A stretch of DNA of 64,000 nt from Steinernema hermaphroditum (Eukaryota > Nematoda > Chromadorea > Rhabditida > Steinernematidae). Location: the NCBI GenBank assembly GCA_030435675.1, contig CM059622.1:3844001-3908000 (forward strand), given 5' to 3'. The notes beneath the pieces are model-generated. The model did not search any database. It was not told the DNA's origin and saw only the letters and a program-made list of their open reading frames with translations. This document shows positions 61,005 to 64,000 of this stretch, piece by piece. The translations under genes were made by a program, and so were the position numbers. Positions within the stretch are counted from its first letter, which is position 1, and each line of letters opens with the position of its first letter.

Positions 61005-63919
61005 CTATTTATTCGCAATGATCACATCTTCAAGATCGAAATTCTCTTCGTCGTCGTCCCCGTGGACTCGGAGAGGTCTCCCCATATCGTCCAAGAAGGC
61101 CTCATTCGAGAAAGAGACCCGACGAACGAGCTTGTCCAGCGTGCTAAATCCAGTATAAACGCAAGTAGCTCAGATGTGTCTACCTCTCCAGATCGTACGA
61201 ATTTTCCGATTTCGAGAGGGTGAGTCTTCTGACGGCATCGTGCATCACGTGGTTGCAGGCGATGTCGTTGTCCGACTCCGCATTGATCAGCGCCACGGCG
61301 TCCTTGATCTGCAGGTTCTTCCACTTCCGGACGAGGTTCATCGACGAGTTGTCCAGCGTCTTCAGCGACTTTTTGTTGATGAAGAAGGGCTTCAGGTAGC
61401 GCTTGTTGATTGTGTTGAAGCTACAAGAAAAGTGATGTAGACATGGAGAGGCAGATAGTGGGCATACGTTGTTCTGATCCAGTGATGTCCCTTTTGGCCC
61501 ATGATGTCCTCGATTCCGGACATGACATGGTCAGTGACGTTGCTGTACATCATCTCGGCCATGCTCGGCTCGTAGTGCTTCTTGCGTTCGACTTGGAGAA
61601 AGTTGGCGATCGGTTTGAGGGTCATTCCCTGAAATGGGCCGTCGTGAAACATGGCCGCGATTATTGAGTCACGATCAGAGATGCCGAGGAGGCCCAAAAC
61701 GAATTCAAACTCGTTGGTCCGGACTACAGACTGGAGACTACTCGCCTCGGACTCGATCGGCATCACTGGTCTCAACTGATTAGAACGTCGCAGGTCGGGT
61801 CGCTAAGCTACCCTCAACTCGCTAAAAACCTCCCATATATTATAACCCGAAGCCTAGATGTTAGGTTTTGTACAGAGATAAATCCAGCCTAGACTCTATC
61901 CATGTGCTTCAAATTTCGGTTCTTTGGAAGCTGTCTTCAGAAAGTTGCCAACCTGCAGGAACACCGTGAAGTAGATGACGATAATACACGATGTGACGAA
62001 CATGTTCTTTGCAGGCATCGTATCAGGCAGCGCAACTACGAGACCGTAGGCGATGGCTCCACGAAGACCGCCAAAAGCGATGATGAACTGATCGACTTTT
62101 GTGATCTTCGTCAAGCGGCCTTTGTTGAGGAAGTAAGACAGCACTACGATTCCTAAAAGGGTCATGTCTGTGGAAGCAGTGATGATTAGATTGCTTACCC
62201 AGAGCTCTGAAGACCAAACAGAAGATCACCGTCACCAAGATGAAGGCTGTATCCCAATGGTGATCACTGGATACAGTTGACAAGCCAAGGAACACGAAGA
62301 TGACCGTCTCGGAAGAGTTGGACAAGACCTTGGCGAAGTAGGAAATCGCCATGAACGACTTCTCTGGGATGTTCTCTTTGACGTACTGCCTCATGGAAAC
62401 GGCGCAAAACACGAGCCTAAATCCGGAATTTTCACATGGTGCTATTGTAGCTCCACTCACCCCATGATGGACGAGAATCCAAACATCTCGCCGGTCAAAT
62501 AGGCACAGTAGGGCAGAAGGAAGACGAAGATCGGGTTCAGGATCTCGACGTGTTTGGAGAACTTGGTGATGAAACTGGCGGCGGCGGCCCAGATGAGACC
62601 GATGCCGATTCCGCCGACCGAAATGACGAAGAAGCTGATCACTCCGTTGATGTAGTCGATAGACTCAAGGTTCTCGGCGCCGATGCTGTCGAAGGAGAGG
62701 AGCATACGGTAGAAGACGACGGAGACTCCATCGTTGAGGAGCGATTCGCCAAACACGCAGATGAAGAGCACTTCGTTGACCTGAAGAGGTGATATTTTAG
62801 GAAGCGAACCTCGTAGACTTCAATGGGCTAATCACGCGGACGTGCCTCCAATCATGTGGAAAACGTACACATACACGTACTATTTTCCGCTATCTCTTGG
62901 GTTCCACTCTATCGTTGTTCAGTAGGTGGAGATACTCGGTAAAACCGGTAAATGGTAAATGTCTATCTATCGCTATCTTCAAATTGGGCAATCAATTGGT
63001 TCTTCAACGGTCATTGGGCGCTTTTTAACAATGAAGCGAAAGAGAACCGCGGTACGGTTATCACGACAAAATAGGTGAAGGTGAAGAACGCTCTGCCCGC
63101 TTTTTTCTGTGCTCAATTTTAATTGCTACGAGCTGAAAAAACTCCGGGCGTAGTAGTACTTAAAAATGTATTAAATTTGGCTTGAAAAATTTCCAAACCA
63201 TTACGATATTCGATTGGATATTAGAAGATTTTTAAGTACTCGATAATCTTAATGTAAACTACTAAACCAAAGAAATTTTGTGTGGACGTGCACAATCCGG
63301 TTCAAGATCTATCGCGATTGTGGTGGACATCTCGCAAAATAAATTATACATCTCTCCATTCATCAATTTTTTACAACCTTTTATCAGTTCCTAAGACTAG
63401 CTCTGCACCTAGATAGACACCATTTCCGCTTCCTTATCGTTCTCCCTCTGACGTAAAAGTCGACATCGATGTTTGCTTCCCAACCTGCTCTTTCAAGAAT
63501 CTTGAGTCATCACAAAGTCGACTAATCGATCAGGTCATATCAAAGTGGGATGATGTTTCTGGCATTTAGGTAAATCTGTTTGGACTGCACGTTCTGCAGA
63601 AAAGAGCCACCCCCAACATGGAATTTCAACAAAAAACAACTTTCATTGGAATGTTAGAGGGACAGGTCTACGACAGTTTTCAAAACAGACCAAAAAAAAA
63701 CCCGATCACAGATTGAAAAAATGCAGGTTATATGTATGTCTCTATGTCTTAACTATTCCTTTGTCGCCAGGTGAAAAAACCAAACCTGCAGTTCTTCGAA
63801 GATAACGATGACGGCCACGGGATCCACATCCGCCACAATGGAACCAAAGACGAGCAGTTCGAGAAGGGACGTTTCAACAGTGAACAGTCCCGTCAAACTG
63901 ATCGCCCACAGGCCGACTC
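61005..63919 (-). CDS. Na+/H+ exchanger (NHX/NHE family), 3' part
   Basis: Exons in order on the - strand: 63919-63786, 62780-62461, 62416-62199, 62167-61953, 61628-61468, 61420-61184, 61143-61005. All junctions keep frame and give 473 residues; the 5' part lies beyond the window. NHEs swap cytosolic H+ for Na+ at plasma or organelle membranes. Seen: [19 protein letters not shown], the ion-binding [16 protein letters not shown] (the ND pair), [13 protein letters not shown], and the conserved [12 protein letters not shown], then the tail starting TLKPIANFL. The cytoplasmic tail is short, about 180 residues, with RRVSF, a PKA-type site, and an acidic end. The 1-kb first visible intron contrasts with the other short ones. 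The stop is TAG 61005-61007; AATAAA lies at 60957-60962. I cannot assign which nhx paralogue. Confidence 0.92.
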
Positions 63920-64000
63920 CTGAAACGAAGTTTTACAACCTCGGCGATAAGCGGTTGTTTCTTTTAAAGAATGTCCACGTCACAGGACCCTTTGTAAAAA

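Noticed and set aside
1..64000. CRISPR array, operon-type bacterial system or prophage
   Set aside because: No regularly spaced repeats; introns, TATA boxes and nematode genes show a eukaryotic genome.

Overview
The window is nuclear DNA of a rhabditid-type nematode. The evidence is a multi-promoter daf-16/FOXO gene with the two mutually exclusive forkhead half-exons known from Caenorhabditis elegans, short introns (many of 42-110 nt) with nematode-style TTTCAG acceptors, and acceptors placed just upstream of start codons as expected for spliced-leader trans-splicing. The species cannot be fixed by eye. GC-rich promoter-like blocks and low protein identity outside domains argue against C. elegans itself; a diplogastrid is only a guess.

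Layout. Positions 1-4.8 kb hold nothing I can support. From about 4.9 to 35.6 kb (+ strand) lies the daf-16 locus: certain exons run from 26,554 to 35,622, and several candidate upstream first exons sit at 4.9, 9.95 and 11.7 kb, separated by long introns with GC-rich promoter-like blocks. Two complete reading frames can be assembled. One is an a-type protein (518 residues, first exon 31,943-32,422). The other is a d/f-type protein (602 residues, exons at 26.5-28.2 kb). Both join the same seven downstream coding exons. All three AKT-type sites are kept in both.

From 36 to 60 kb the DNA is gene-poor and full of decayed mobile-element pieces: a mariner transposase tail, a Helitron-like Rep fragment, a broken UPF1-like helicase split by a foldback repeat, an antisense BEL/Pao integrase relic, short inverted-repeat elements and two tRNA-like relics. 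Small host-like coding pieces also occur here: a secreted-protein gene on the - strand at 58.1-58.55 kb with a truncated paralogue beside it, and a two-exon coding region on the + strand at 60.33-60.81 kb.

The right end carries the 3' seven exons of a Na+/H+ exchanger (nhx family) on the - strand, 63,919 down to 61,005, running out of the window at its 5' side.

How the genes relate: DAF-16 is the FOXO effector of insulin-like signalling. Its alternative N-termini place different promoters and different AKT-site contexts in front of one DNA-binding and activation module. The exchanger and the small secreted genes have no visible functional link to daf-16.
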